Source: Cellulophaga sp. HaHaR_3_176 (GTDB lineage Bacteria > Bacteroidota > Bacteroidia > Flavobacteriales > Flavobacteriaceae). From it: a DNA stretch of 64,000 nt. The stretch is from the NCBI RefSeq assembly GCF_019021925.1, contig NZ_CP058990.1, positions 798,001 to 862,000 of the forward strand. The letters are read 5' to 3'. This document shows positions 45,945 to 54,515 of the stretch, in pieces. Position 1 is the stretch's first letter. Each line of letters starts with the position of its first letter. The notes under the pieces are model-generated. The model saw only the letters and a program-made list of their open reading frames with translations. It was not told the DNA's origin and made no database searches. A program made the position numbers and the translations under genes.

Positions 45945-46922
45945 ATGAAAATAAAGATTGATAAATTCGTTTTATCTATTATATTAGTAATAATAATAGC
46001 TTATTTTTTTCCTCAATGGGGTGGGCCACAAAGCAAGATACCTATAGATACTATTAGTACGGTAGGAATTTCTTTAATATTCTTTTTTTATGGAATAAAA
46101 TTAGGGCCAGAGAAATTAAAGGCAGGTATTAAAAACTGGAAGTTACACCTACTAGTACAAAGTACTACTTTTTTTATTTTCCCTCTACTCGTATTGTTAT
46201 TTAGACCATTTTTGCAAAACGAAGCGCAAGAAACAATTTGGTTAGGTTTTTTCTTTTTAGCTGCGTTACCATCTACAGTATCATCGTCAGTAGTTATGGT
46301 ATCAATGGCAAAAGGTAATATACCAGGGGCTATTTTTAATGCCAGTATTTCGGGTATTATTGGTATTGCTATTACACCACTTTGGATGGGGTTTTTTATT
46401 AATGATGCACATACCGATTTTGATTTTACAGAAATCTATATTAAGCTAATAGCTCAAATAGTTTTGCCTGTAGTGGTAGGGCTTATACTGCAACAGTATT
46501 TGAATACTTTTGCTCAAAAGTATAGTAGTAAACTTACACTTTTTGATAAATCAATTATCTTACTGATAATTTATAAAAGTTTTTCAGAATCTTTTATTAA
46601 AAATATTTTTGGTTCAGTTTCAATCTTAGATTTATTTTTATTGTTTATTGGAGCATTATTTTTATTCTCTATAGTATTTATCTTAACAGGGGTAATTGCT
46701 AAAAAAATAAGTTTAAATAAAGAAGATCAAATTACAGCTCAATTTTGTGGCACAAAAAAATCTTTAGTACATGGTACCGTATTTTCTAAAATTATATTCG
46801 GGAATATGGGAGCTATTGGTATTATATTGTTACCATTAATGTTATTTCATGCTACCCAAATTTTAATCATAACAGTAATAGCAAGTAGTTTAGCTAAAAG
46901 GAAAATTGATGAAAATTTATAA
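45945..46922 (+). CDS. Bile acid:sodium symporter family (BASS/YfeH-like) transporter
   Basis: This membrane protein of about 325 residues has about nine to ten hydrophobic helices in the pattern of the bile acid:sodium symporter superfamily, most like the YfeH/SLC10A7 branch. Conserved segments are TVGISLIFFFYGIKLGPEKLKAGI, ALPSTVSSSVVMVSMAKGNIPGAIFNAS, and AQFCGTKKSLVHGTVFSKIIFG. The physiological substrate is unknown. The open frame extends to a TTG at 45933, but ATG 45945 (MKIKIDKF) is the better start. It ends at a terminator. Confidence 0.88.
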   Translation: MKIKIDKFVLSIILVIIIAYFFPQWGGPQSKIPIDTISTVGISLIFFFYGIKLGPEKLKAGIKNWKLHLLVQSTTFFIFPLLVLLFRPFLQNEAQETIWLGFFFLAALPSTVSSSVVMVSMAKGNIPGAIFNASISGIIGIAITPLWMGFFINDAHTDFDFTEIYIKLIAQIVLPVVVGLILQQYLNTFAQKYSSKLTLFDKSIILLIIYKSFSESFIKNIFGSVSILDLFLLFIGALFLFSIVFILTGVIAKKISLNKEDQITAQFCGTKKSLVHGTVFSKIIFGNMGAIGIILLPLMLFHATQILIITVIASSLAKRKIDENL

Positions 46923-46927
46923 TAAAT

Positions 46928-46959
46928 AAAGCCTTATCATAATAATGATAAGGCTTTTT
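46928..46959 (+). terminator. Bidirectional terminator after the BASS transporter
   Basis: AAAGCCTTATCAT, loop AATA and ATGATAAGGCTTTTT form a perfect 13-bp stem with a T run between the transporter gene and the convergent receiver-GT2 gene. Confidence 0.85.
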
Positions 46960-47002
46960 AACAACTACAATTTTAAAATGTATGGAACTACAATTTAATT
47001 TT

Positions 47003-48139
47003 TTAATTATAATGCACAGCAATTTTTGCTAATTGCCCAACAATTTTTACAGAATCTTTCATTGACAGTTTTGAACCATCAGCATGAATCCATCTTTTTA
47101 AAGGTTGTTCACAAATAATTTGTAATACTTTTTCTCTACCGTAATGCTTACGCATTCTCATAAAAATTTCAACATCAAATAACCAACGTGTAATAAATTT
47201 TTTATCGAAAACTAATTCGGCGATTTCTTTATCCATTATTTTAGCTCCACATTGTGTATCATTAAAGGGCATTTTTAATATAGATCTAATAATGAGGTTT
47301 ATAGTTTTGCTTATAAGAGCTCGAGCAGATTCTTTAGTAATATTAGCACCCATTCTACTCATTCTAGAACCACTTACAATTTTAAAGTCTGATTTTTCTA
47401 TGGTTCTAACTAAATCATCAAAATCTCTAAAATCAGTAGATAAATCGGCATCTAAGTAGCCTATGTAATCTAATTGAGGGTCTTTAGCTATATGTAAAAC
47501 ACCTTGCCTAACAGCTTCAGCTTTTCCTCCGTTTTTTTCACAATTAAAAATACTAATTTTCGTTTCATTTCCTTTTCTAAGTTCTTCTAAAACTTCTAGA
47601 GTTTTATCAGTACTACCGTCATTAACAAAACATAAATGATAGCCTAAGTTATTATGTACAAAATCTTTAAATTCTTTACCAGAGAGTCGATCTTGTTCAT
47701 TATAACAAGGTATTACAACACCAACGCAGTATTCTTGTAGCATTTGGCCATCTGAATTACTTTTTTCAGTATTAATAGCTGGTTTACCTATAATTCTTTT
47801 TACTCTAGCAGCTACCTCGTTAAGGCTTACCGGCTTTTTCATATAATCATCTATACCTAAATCAAAACCATTTACAATAATTTTTTCATCGGTATTACCT
47901 GACATTACCATTATAGGAGTAGTAGATTTTTGTTCAATTCTAATATGCTTTACAACATCTAAACCAGACATGCCCGGCATGTTAATGTCTACAATAACTA
48001 AATCAGGTTTAAAATCTTTAAAAATTTCTATACCTATATTACCTGAATCAGCAGTTTTTACATCATATCCTAATTCTATTAGTCTTTTTTCTAATGATAG
48101 TAGAATTAATTGTTGATCATCAATGGCTAAGATTTTCAT
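47003..48139 (-). CDS. Receiver domain fused to GT2 glycosyltransferase
   Basis: The 378-residue protein joins a CheY-like receiver (residues 1-120) to a DPM1-like family 2 glycosyltransferase (about 135-378). The receiver is complete: AIDDQQL acidic pair, phosphoacceptor Asp51 in VIVDINMPGMSG, MSGNTDEK, and DDYMKKPVS. The GT2 part has VVIPCYNEQDRL, FVNDGSTDKTLEVL, NGGKAEAVRQGV and YLDADLSTD (metal-binding DAD), and FNDTQCGAKIMDKEIAE and RWLFDVEIFMR typical of polyprenyl-phosphate sugar transferases. No membrane helix is seen. The fusion suggests that sugar transfer is controlled directly by phosphorylation. It is divergent from the large membrane-protein gene of the polysaccharide locus. Confidence 0.88.
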   Translation of the reverse strand: MKILAIDDQQLILLSLEKRLIELGYDVKTADSGNIGIEIFKDFKPDLVIVDINMPGMSGLDVVKHIRIEQKSTTPIMVMSGNTDEKIIVNGFDLGIDDYMKKPVSLNEVAARVKRIIGKPAINTEKSNSDGQMLQEYCVGVVIPCYNEQDRLSGKEFKDFVHNNLGYHLCFVNDGSTDKTLEVLEELRKGNETKISIFNCEKNGGKAEAVRQGVLHIAKDPQLDYIGYLDADLSTDFRDFDDLVRTIEKSDFKIVSGSRMSRMGANITKESARALISKTINLIIRSILKMPFNDTQCGAKIMDKEIAELVFDKKFITRWLFDVEIFMRMRKHYGREKVLQIICEQPLKRWIHADGSKLSMKDSVKIVGQLAKIAVHYN

Positions 48140-48377
48140 GGGATAGCTTGGTTTTTTTTATTTTTTCTTAATAAATTTATAACTGAAGTTTTATAATTTC
48201 ATTTTATATTAGTTTAATTATAAATAAGTGTAGGTCTTAATACCTTATTTGTAGTTAATTAAATCATTTATTCTCCTTATTTTAGATGTAATTTCCTACA
48301 AATTAAAAAGTAAATAACTATTTTATAACGCTTATTTTTGTTTCTTGTTGTATAACCTTATTAAATTTTATATTTTA

Positions 48378-48385
48378 TATCTTTG
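48378..48385 (+). promoter_or_regulatory. Possible -7 element for the polysaccharide locus
   Basis: TATCTTTG matches TAnnTTTG exactly, 33 bases before the ATG at 48419. The closest TTG upstream is 27 nt away, longer than usual, so this is tentative. Confidence 0.4.
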
Positions 48386-48418
48386 GTATTGTTGTATTTT
48401 CTTACTTGAAATTTCTAA

Positions 48419-51400
48419 ATGAAGAAAAAAACCAATACACTTTTAATATTAGCTTTAATTGTAGGACTTGCTTTTCACGGTTCTGCAATTTTCTTCACAT
48501 TAGAATCTACGTATGATGCCTTAATACATTTGTTTTTCGCAGATCATTATGCAAACTCATGGTTTGACCCTTGGGAATATAGGTGGTATACAGGTTTTAC
48601 AGTTCAATCTTACCCGCCATTAGTACATCAAGTTATAGGTATACTCTCTTATATTGGTGGGTTAAAATTTGGAATGTATACGGTAGCATTGTTGGCTATT
48701 GTGCTATTTATAACCGGTGTTTATCGATATACCTTATTAATGACAGGCAGTAGGAGAATTGCAGGTTATGGTGCCGTCTTAGCTGTATTTTCCTCCACAT
48801 TTGTAGAAACGCTTCATATTTTTGGACAATTACCAAGTATTACAGCACTTTCAATTCTTTTGCACTCCATGACAGAAATATACTTATGGATCAAGACAGG
48901 AAAGATTAGGTATTTTTTGACGAGTGTGACTATGCTTGCAGTTACGGTAACTTCACACCATGTAACACCTATTTTTGGAATGGTATTTTTTATAGCTCCT
49001 TTGATAGGTATGGCTGTAATGGATGCTTCTCGTGAGCGTGTAAATTCCTATAAAGAACTCACCTTTAAAATATTTTGGAATACCACATTAAAACACTTTT
49101 GGCGGATTGTCAAGTTTGGTGGTACCAGTCTTTTTTTAATCGTTTTCTGTATTTTTCCATATTGGTATAATTCTAAAAGAAATCCAATAACGCAAGTAGC
49201 AATTCCGCATGGCTCGCGTGATAATTTTTTAGAAATTACATCATCAGGTTTAGTTTTTTTTATAATTCCATGGGGTATTTTTCTTTTTGTATTGCCTTAC
49301 TTTTTTTATAGATACTTTAGTAAGAGGTATATTTTCTTCGGGTTATCTTTTGCTTTATTAACTATATTAGGTACAGGTGGTACAACACCAATACCTTTAA
49401 TGATGTTGGGAGAAACTGCTTTTAATATTCTTACATTAGATAGGTTTACTTTATGGGCAACTATAATGGCCTTACCAATTTTTGCAGAGTTTGCCTATAG
49501 AATGGTAGAGGGCGATTTAAAAGTGCTCGTACAAGAAAAATTTGGAGAGGTTTACCATCGAGTTTTAGGAGGTTTGGTGGCAGGTGGAATGTTATTTATG
49601 GTACTCTTTACAATGACATTAGGATACTTTAGGCCGTCGCAACCTGCTAAAATAAATATACTACCTATCGTAAATTTTTTAGGAGCAGATTCACACGATT
49701 CGTGGCGGTATTTACCTTTGGGGTTTGGTGATCAAATGGCTTGGCTATCTGCACAAACAACGGCTATGACAGTAGATGGTAATTACCATTCTGCTAGACG
49801 TTTACCAGAATTAACCACTAGAGCTATTGAACGCATTGAAAATTCTAAATTCAGAGGAGTAGAAGGTATTGGTTCTTTACAGCAATTTTTAACTGTACCA
49901 GAGAAATATAATTTAAAGTATATATTTTCTAATGATAAATTCTATGACCCTATATTATACTATTGTGGTTGGCAGCGTTTGCAGCAATTAGAAAATGGAA
50001 TTATGGTGTGGGAAAAATTAAATGTACCGCCTATACCACAGATTATTCCAAAGGAAGACGTGCCTACCATTATGAAAATAATGTGGGGGATAATACCATT
50101 AACGACAGTGCTGTTAGCATTTATTATAAATATACAGCTTATTTGGGTACGCCTTTTAAAATCTAAAAAAATTGAACCTCCATCTTTTATGAAGTTGGAA
50201 TTGCCTTATAAAAATTTTTCATATAAACTTTTAATATTCTCGCATTTTTGGGCTTTCATTGTCTTAGTATGCTTAGGGTACGGTATTTATTTGTTTTACA
50301 TGAAAAATGTAGCTCAAATCTCTGCAAATAATGTGGTAGAGGCATACTATGATGCTTTAGATTTTAAAGAATTTAATAGAGCGCATTCTTATTTGGACCC
50401 TGATAGTAATATTGATATTGCTCAATACATGTTAGAGGTTTCCGTAACCGATGGTATTTTAAGTTCGTATGCTAAAATGGATTCTTTGTATATAGAAATT
50501 TATGATGAAACTAAAACTAGTGCAAAGGCGAAAGTTAATACAACATGGATTACACCATTAGAAAATTTGTATAGTAGTAGTTTTCATCATCTGGTAAAAA
50601 GAAAAAGTAAATGGTATTTAAAACCCACTAAATCGGATAATGATATTCCTCCAGATCAGCTATTTACTGCAAATGGTACAACATTTTATAATCATGGTAG
50701 AAGAAAAATCACAACACAACAAACTTATCATGAAGATGTTTTAAAGCAACCTGTTTTGGAAATATTAAGTGCTAAATTGGTCAAGAATAGGGGGCAGTTT
50801 AGTATTATTGGTGAAATACAGAATGTAGATAATGTGCCTGCCGATGTAGTTATAAAAGCAACTCTTTATAATGATTTAAATAAAGAATTAGCAAACTATA
50901 ATGCAAAATATCATATGAAGCATAAGTTAATGCCTAAAGAAACTACAGCTTTTAAAATAAATTTCGAAGGAATAGCTTGGTCATCTACAAAAGATACTTT
51001 ACCACCTACTTTTGATCCAGATCAATTTACACCAATGAATTTTGAAGATCAACCTACAAAATTTAATATACAATCAGCCGGTAATGTAGCAAATACAGAT
51101 TTATATAAAGGTGTAGCTTTACAAGGTTTAGAATATACAGAACAGGGTTTTAATGGCGTGCTTTTTAACTCTGGCGTTCAAGAAGTAACTATACCTCAAT
51201 TAATTATATCATATTATGATAAAAAGCATGAGTTAGTGTGGGTTGACCACTCATTTATACCAGAAGGTGTACGTATTCAACGAAAGCAATTTTTTAATTA
51301 TAAACCACAAAAATTAGATAGTTTAAAGGTTATTAAAAGTGATTTAACCAACTGTTTTGTAAATGGTTTACCTAATGCTGCGATAGCTGATAAAATTTTT

Positions 51401-51508
51401 CCGGATAGAAATTTTTCTCATGGACCTAGTCAAACTCAGCCATTTTCAGGTATTGGCTTTGAGTATATTAAATTTGAAATTAATAGTTATATCGGAAACC
51501 CTAAATAG
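48419..51508 (+). CDS. Large polytopic membrane protein, PTPS-related/GT-C-like, with soluble C-terminal domains
   Basis: The 1029-residue protein has about twelve or more hydrophobic helices in residues 1-620, then one more helix near 625-645 and a soluble C-terminal part. The first loop STYDALIHLFFADHYANSWFDPWEYRWYTGF has acidic residues placed as in GT-C glycosyltransferases (catalytic Asp/Glu in loop 1). The whole N-terminal half resembles the membrane proteins of the '6-pyruvoyl-tetrahydropterin synthase-related' Pfam group. Residues about 650-750 (VVEAYYDALDFKEFNRAHSYL) look like an NTF2/SnoaL-like domain. It is the first gene of a plus-strand operon with a lipoprotein and a GH5-like hydrolase. 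Transfer of sugars from a polyprenyl donor is a reasonable guess, not shown. Confidence 0.65.
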   Translation: MKKKTNTLLILALIVGLAFHGSAIFFTLESTYDALIHLFFADHYANSWFDPWEYRWYTGFTVQSYPPLVHQVIGILSYIGGLKFGMYTVALLAIVLFITGVYRYTLLMTGSRRIAGYGAVLAVFSSTFVETLHIFGQLPSITALSILLHSMTEIYLWIKTGKIRYFLTSVTMLAVTVTSHHVTPIFGMVFFIAPLIGMAVMDASRERVNSYKELTFKIFWNTTLKHFWRIVKFGGTSLFLIVFCIFPYWYNSKRNPITQVAIPHGSRDNFLEITSSGLVFFIIPWGIFLFVLPYFFYRYFSKRYIFFGLSFALLTILGTGGTTPIPLMMLGETAFNILTLDRFTLWATIMALPIFAEFAYRMVEGDLKVLVQEKFGEVYHRVLGGLVAGGMLFMVLFTMTLGYFRPSQPAKINILPIVNFLGADSHDSWRYLPLGFGDQMAWLSAQTTAMTVDGNYHSARRLPELTTRAIERIENSKFRGVEGIGSLQQFLTVPEKYNLKYIFSNDKFYDPILYYCGWQRLQQLENGIMVWEKLNVPPIPQIIPKEDVPTIMKIMWGIIPLTTVLLAFIINIQLIWVRLLKSKKIEPPSFMKLELPYKNFSYKLLIFSHFWAFIVLVCLGYGIYLFYMKNVAQISANNVVEAYYDALDFKEFNRAHSYLDPDSNIDIAQYMLEVSVTDGILSSYAKMDSLYIEIYDETKTSAKAKVNTTWITPLENLYSSSFHHLVKRKSKWYLKPTKSDNDIPPDQLFTANGTTFYNHGRRKITTQQTYHEDVLKQPVLEILSAKLVKNRGQFSIIGEIQNVDNVPADVVIKATLYNDLNKELANYNAKYHMKHKLMPKETTAFKINFEGIAWSSTKDTLPPTFDPDQFTPMNFEDQPTKFNIQSAGNVANTDLYKGVALQGLEYTEQGFNGVLFNSGVQEVTIPQLIISYYDKKHELVWVDHSFIPEGVRIQRKQFFNYKPQKLDSLKVIKSDLTNCFVNGLPNAAIADKIFPDRNFSHGPSQTQPFSGIGFEYIKFEINSYIGNPK

Positions 51509-51509
51509 T

Positions 51510-52742
51510 ATGCATAAATTGGTATACATAGTAATCTGTTTTATTTTTTTAGCGTGCTCTTCAAAGAAAGAAGAGCCTCTGAATATTATAGTCATAAAAG
51601 CTGAATTATTGCTTAAAAACAAAAAATATAATGCAGGCGATTCCATCATTATTCCTTTTAAGATAAATAATCAATCAGCAGAGGTTAAGTTGCATATTAA
51701 AAATGCTTTTGGAACTCTTTTATTAAATCCAGAAATTAAAAATGAAAAAATTATTTTTTCATTACCGACCAATTTTTCAAGAAAATCAGGTTTTTGCCAC
51801 TGGAAGTTACTAGAAAAAGGTCAAACAATTTTAAAAGGTAAAATTGAGATTAGTCCTAATGTAGAGAAAGGAACAAACATGGAAACTTATTTTGGTCCAA
51901 GAAGTATAACTGCTGGTTATAAAGATTATTCAATGCTAGTTATATCTCCGACAGACATTTTCGATAATACCGTAATTAAAGGCACTGAAGTTATTATAAA
52001 ATCACAATTTCAAAAATTAATAAATGAATATAAAGTTGAAACTACTGATTTGATGGCTTGGTATAATGTTCGATCGACTACAAAAGCAGGTAGAATATTA
52101 GTAACATCTGAATGTAACGAAAGAACATCAAAAGAACTTACTACAATAGTTTTTCCATCAAACTCAACAAATTTTAAAATTAAAGCTTTTCAAGACCATG
52201 ATTACGCTGATGGTAATCAAATCTTAAAATTAAAATCTGATATTATAAAAGATGAGTTTGGTAACATTGTTAGTGATGGAACGTTAGTGACTTTTATAAT
52301 TGAGAACGATAAAAAGTTTCGTTTATATACCGTTGGTACAACAATATCAGGAGTAGTAGAGGCACGAACTCTACACCCTTCAGAAGCGGCAAATTGGAAT
52401 GTACAAGCTTTTATTACAGGTGCGTCAGAAAGTAACGTTATAGATGTTGATTTTAGAACAGCAATAACCGATTTCCAAATTTATTTTTCTAAGCATAACA
52501 GAAACATAGATATAGGACCAATAGAAAGTTTCATGAAACAGCTTGTACCCGACGGTATTCTGGTGCAACTAGATATTTATACAGAAAACGGAGAATTTAT
52601 TGAAACAAAAAAAACTACAACTAAAGAGGGGGTTAGTTCAATTTTTCTTAGTCCAGAATATTTAGATGATGGTACTTATAGGCTAGTAATTAAAGCAGCA
52701 GGTATTACGAAAGAATTTACAAAACAAATAAATGGCACTTAA
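51510..52742 (+). CDS. Lipoprotein of the polysaccharide locus, beta-sandwich-like
   Basis: I do not recognise the family. The protein is 410 residues from ATG 51510, which begins a lipoprotein signal peptide (YIVICFIFLAC followed by SSKKEE). A longer open frame starts within the preceding gene at 51420 but lacks the signal peptide at its N terminus. The mature part is strand-rich with Ig-like spacing (YNAGDSIIIPFKINNQSAEVKL, FGPRSITAGYKDYSMLVI, DEFGNIVSDGTLVTFIIEND, DDGTYRLVIKAAGITKEF). The last two resemble Big-type domains. It starts one base after the large membrane-protein gene and overlaps the GH5-like gene by 11 bases, so the three are one operon. Confidence 0.6.
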   Translation: MHKLVYIVICFIFLACSSKKEEPLNIIVIKAELLLKNKKYNAGDSIIIPFKINNQSAEVKLHIKNAFGTLLLNPEIKNEKIIFSLPTNFSRKSGFCHWKLLEKGQTILKGKIEISPNVEKGTNMETYFGPRSITAGYKDYSMLVISPTDIFDNTVIKGTEVIIKSQFQKLINEYKVETTDLMAWYNVRSTTKAGRILVTSECNERTSKELTTIVFPSNSTNFKIKAFQDHDYADGNQILKLKSDIIKDEFGNIVSDGTLVTFIIENDKKFRLYTVGTTISGVVEARTLHPSEAANWNVQAFITGASESNVIDVDFRTAITDFQIYFSKHNRNIDIGPIESFMKQLVPDGILVQLDIYTENGEFIETKKTTTKEGVSSIFLSPEYLDDGTYRLVIKAAGITKEFTKQINGT

Positions 52743-54285
52743 ATTAAATAAAACACTCTATAGAACTGTAATTATTACAACTTTCGTTGCTATGAATGCA
52801 CTTATTATTTCAGGTATAGGTTCAGCTTGGGTATTTTTAAATACCGGTGCCGACAGAACATCTATGCTGCATTTAGAAGTACCTATGGATGAAGTTTATA
52901 GGCCTGAAATTCATTGGTCTAATTTAGAAAACCCAGGTAGACCTATAGAAGAACAGACATTAGGAGAAATCACTAATGATTATTTAAATGCATGGCATGT
53001 ACGCAATATTGCCTTTAAGAAAAATGATTATTACGGAATAGAAGATTTTTATACAGATAGTGCTCGGGTACGTTTATATGATAATATAGATCTTAACATT
53101 AAAAACAATAACTGGTATAAACGTACAACTTTAAAACATAATGGAGATATAGATTTTTATAGTACGGATGGTACTATGGTAGTATTTAAAGATCATAATG
53201 TAGAAGAATATCAAGAAATATATACAGGAGAAAGTTTATTACATAAAGAAAAAGATACTACAAGCTACCACGTAATGATGCTTTTAGAAGATGGTTTTTG
53301 GAGAATACGACACTTAAATGAAATTGAAAATTATATTGATACAGTAAAAATAGCAGATAGAAATATAAACTTAACATTAGAAAAAATAAAAAACCTAAAG
53401 GGAATAAATTATTATCCTAAGGATTCCCCCTGGGACACTTTTGGTAAAAAATTTAATGATTCAGTAATCGATAAAGATTTTAAGATTATAAAAAAAATGG
53501 GCTTAAATAGTATTCGAATTTTTGTTCAATATGAAGATTTCGGTAAGAGTTTGGTAAAAGATGAAAAAGTACAATTACTCAAAATAGTATTAGACCTAGC
53601 TGAAAAAAATGAATTAGAAGTTCTAATAACATTATTTGATTTTTATGGTGATTACGATGTTTCAAATTGGACACTAACGAATAGGCATGCAGAAGTTATA
53701 GTAAAAACTTTTAGAAACCACCCTGCATTATTAGGTTGGGATTTAAAAAATGAACCTGATTTAGATTTTGAATCGAGAGGTCGTGAACGTGTATTAGGTT
53801 GGCTTAAACAAATGATGGAGAATATAAAGAGATGGGACAGAAATCATCCGGTAACTATAGGATGGTCTTCACCAGAAACAGCTGTAGAATTAGCTAATCA
53901 AGTCGATTTTATATCTTATCATTATTATAGAGAAGCTAGTAAATTTAAAGACGCATATACTGTTTTAGAAAATAGAGTGCCAGACAATAAGCCTAAACTC
54001 TTACAAGAGTATGGAGTTTCATCTTATAAAGGACTTTGGAATTTGTATATGGGAGCTAATGAGCAAGAACAGTTCGAGTATTATAAAGAAATGCAAGAAG
54101 TACTTTATCAAGAAAAAATACCTTTTATGTTTTGGACTTTGTATGACTTTGAAAAAGTACCAAAAGCAGTTGCAGGCAATTTACCTTGGAAGTCAAAAAA
54201 GCAACATTTTTTTGGCTGTTTAGATTCACTAGGAAATCAAAAACCATCATTTAAAATTTTATCAAATATAAAGGGCAGTAACTAA
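52732..54285 (+). CDS. Membrane-anchored GH5-like glycoside hydrolase
   Basis: The 517-residue protein has an N-terminal membrane anchor (TVIITTFVAMNALIISGIGSA), an NTF2/SnoaL-like domain (about residues 80-205, YLNAWHVRNIAFKKNDYYGIEDFYT), and a TIM-barrel of the cellulase/GH5 superfamily. The acid/base is Glu341 in WDLKNEPDL and the nucleophile is Glu426 in LLQEYGVSS. GINYYPKDSPW, LNSIRIF and ISYHYYRE are other barrel motifs. The site is complete, so it should be active. In synthase-dependent polysaccharide systems a periplasmic hydrolase is a regular part, and this position in the operon fits that role. The exact GH family and substrate are not known. Confidence 0.8.
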   Translation: MALKLNKTLYRTVIITTFVAMNALIISGIGSAWVFLNTGADRTSMLHLEVPMDEVYRPEIHWSNLENPGRPIEEQTLGEITNDYLNAWHVRNIAFKKNDYYGIEDFYTDSARVRLYDNIDLNIKNNNWYKRTTLKHNGDIDFYSTDGTMVVFKDHNVEEYQEIYTGESLLHKEKDTTSYHVMMLLEDGFWRIRHLNEIENYIDTVKIADRNINLTLEKIKNLKGINYYPKDSPWDTFGKKFNDSVIDKDFKIIKKMGLNSIRIFVQYEDFGKSLVKDEKVQLLKIVLDLAEKNELEVLITLFDFYGDYDVSNWTLTNRHAEVIVKTFRNHPALLGWDLKNEPDLDFESRGRERVLGWLKQMMENIKRWDRNHPVTIGWSSPETAVELANQVDFISYHYYREASKFKDAYTVLENRVPDNKPKLLQEYGVSSYKGLWNLYMGANEQEQFEYYKEMQEVLYQEKIPFMFWTLYDFEKVPKAVAGNLPWKSKKQHFFGCLDSLGNQKPSFKILSNIKGSN

Positions 54286-54515
54286 AATTAGTACTACCCT
54301 TTATTCACACAACCACTAACCAATCTTTAATATCGTTTACTAATTTTTTTAAATAAAGGGGATTAATAGGATGTATTATCCCCCTTATTACACACAACCA
54401 CTAACCAATCTTGAATATTGTCACTTAATTTTTTTTAATAAAGGGGGGTAAACACCAAGTATTATTCCCCCCTTACTACACATAACCACTAACCAAAATT
54501 TTAATATTTTTAAGC
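54270..54515. repeat. Tandem 85-88-bp units each with a G/C-run hairpin
   Basis: Between the convergent GH5-like and GT4 genes the block ACACAACCACTAACCAATCT recurs at 54307, 54392 and (diverged, shorter) 54480. The spacing is 85 and 88 bases. Each unit is followed or preceded by a hairpin: AAAGGG...CCCTTT (54270-54302), AAAGGGGAT...ATCCCCCTT (54355-54386), and AAGGGGGG...CCCCCCTT (54441-54474). The G and C runs differ in length between units but remain paired. This is not a CRISPR array, as the units are two and a half copies with no distinct spacers. It may be a multiplied bidirectional terminator. Confidence 0.8.

Noticed and set aside
54306..54500. CRISPR-like spaced repeats
   Set aside because: There are only two full copies and a partial one, the intervening sequence is itself related between copies, and no cas gene is near.
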